Below are positions 5,526-6,071 of a DNA stretch of 6,071 nucleotides, piece after piece (within the stretch, counting starts at the first letter, position 1; every line of letters begins with the position of its first letter). The notes beneath the pieces are model-generated. The model was not told where the DNA came from. It saw nothing but the letters and a program-made list of their open reading frames with translations, and did not search any database. The translations under genes and the position numbers were made by a program. This DNA comes from Lentzea sp. (GTDB lineage: Bacteria > Actinomycetota > Actinomycetes > Mycobacteriales > Pseudonocardiaceae), in NCBI GenBank assembly GCA_030146905.1, contig JASLAV010000963.1:1-6071 (forward strand). Direction: 5' to 3'.

Positions 5526-6071
5526 TCAGACGAGGTACTGGTTGAGCTCGCGGGACACGAAACGGCCGTGGCCCGTCGAGCCGTGGTAGGCGCCGTCGGC
5601 GATCACCTTGCGGCCGCGGGAGAACACGGTGTCCACGCGGCCGGTGACCTCGAAGCCCTCGTAGGCCGAGTAGTCCACGGCCATGTGGTGGGTCTCCGAC
5701 GAGATCGTCTGCGTGGCGGTGGGGTCGTAGACCACGACGTCCGCGTCCGCGCCCGGTGCGATGACGCCCTTGCGCGGGTACATGCCGAACATCCGCGCAG
5801 GGGTGGTGGCGACGATCTCGACCCAGCGTTCGCGGGTGATCTCGCCCTTCACTACGCCCTGGTGCAGCAGGTCGACGCGGTGCTCGACGCCGGGCATGCC
5901 GTTGGGGATCTTGGAGAAGTCGCCGACGCCCAGCTGCTTCTGGTCCTTGAAGCAGAACGGGCAGTGGTCGGTGCTCACGACGGACAGGTCGTTCGTCCGC
6001 AGGCCGCGCCACAGCGACGACTGGTGCTCCTTGGGCCGCAACGGAGGCGACGCCACGTACTTCGCGCCCTC
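5526..6071 (-). CDS. hydA: Dihydropyrimidinase / D-hydantoinase, C-terminal part (5' partial)
   Basis: Amidohydrolase-superfamily enzyme that opens the ring of 5,6-dihydrouracil or dihydrothymine (and often hydantoins) to N-carbamoyl beta-amino acids, the second step of reductive pyrimidine breakdown. Only the last 181 residues are in the window; the frame stays open to the right edge (first codons read EGAKYVASPPLRPKEHQ), so the N-terminal metal site HxH and carbamylated lysine lie outside. Visible functional residues are S8 in SPPLR and N57 in IPNGMPG, which contact the ring in the family, and D35 in STDHCPF, the conserved metal-site aspartate. The spacing S-27-D-22-N fits bacterial hydantoinases. 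FGMYPRKGVIAPGADADVVVYDP and VDYSAYEGFEVTGRV are the typical C-terminal beta-sandwich sequence. It ends 16 bp before the F420-dependent oxidoreductase. Substrate preference (dihydropyrimidine or hydantoin) cannot be told from this fragment. Confidence 0.95.
   Translation of the reverse strand, partial: EGAKYVASPPLRPKEHQSSLWRGLRTNDLSVVSTDHCPFCFKDQKQLGVGDFSKIPNGMPGVEHRVDLLHQGVVKGEITRERWVEIVATTPARMFGMYPRKGVIAPGADADVVVYDPTATQTISSETHHMAVDYSAYEGFEVTGRVDTVFSRGRKVIADGAYHGSTGHGRFVSRELNQYLV

Noticed and set aside
4508..5545. Plus-strand open frame (345 codons) opposite the F420 oxidoreductase
   Set aside because: The minus strand encodes a full-length recognised oxidoreductase; the plus-strand product is Arg/Val/His-rich with no known domain.
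1..6071. CRISPR array, insertion sequence, attachment site or prophage/defence system
   Set aside because: No spaced direct repeats, terminal inverted repeats, transposase, integrase or nuclease motifs were seen; codon and base use is even across the window, so there is no sign of recent transfer.

Overview
The window is very GC-rich DNA with strong G/C preference at third codon positions, GTG starts alongside ATG, and genes for phosphatidylinositol mannoside synthesis and an F420-dependent enzyme. Together these point to an actinomycete. The gene style (DUF5753 regulator, compact PIM operon, F420 oxidoreductase beside dihydropyrimidinase) fits Pseudonocardiaceae or relatives such as Lentzea, Saccharothrix or Actinosynnema. 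That genus-level placement is inference, not something the sequence proves.

Left end (1-789, plus strand): the 3' part of an XRE-type helix-turn-helix regulator with a DUF5753 domain. Its extreme N-terminus lies outside the window. A small hairpin follows its stop, then a 63-bp gap with a possible promoter.

Centre (853-4407, plus strand): a tight four-gene operon. It encodes phosphatidylinositol phosphate synthase (pgsA), the PIM acyltransferase PatA, the mannosyltransferase PimA, and a membrane-anchored Nudix protein. Each of the last three starts inside the stop of the gene before it (GTGA, GTGA, ATGA). PgsA makes phosphatidylinositol phosphate from CDP-diacylglycerol and inositol phosphate. 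After dephosphorylation, PimA adds the first mannose to PI and PatA acylates that mannose, giving the base of PIMs and any lipomannan made from them. The gene order pgsA-patA-pimA-Nudix is the same as in mycobacteria (Rv2612c to Rv2609c, from memory). The Nudix protein carries an N-terminal half that I read as a reduced LemA-like domain, which is the least expected feature here.

Convergent junction (4408-4516): two successive stem-loops lie between the operon and the minus-strand genes and could terminate transcription from both sides.

Right end (4517-6071, minus strand): an LLM-class F420-dependent oxidoreductase of the CPS_4408/TIGR03842 type lies directly downstream of a dihydropyrimidinase (hydA), whose 5' part is cut off by the window edge. 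The pair looks like the end of a reductive pyrimidine or hydantoin degradation operon. No RNA gene, mobile element, CRISPR array or long repeat was seen. I did not find a convincing wholly new system; the best leads are the LemA-Nudix fusion and the unassigned F420 step beside dihydropyrimidinase.
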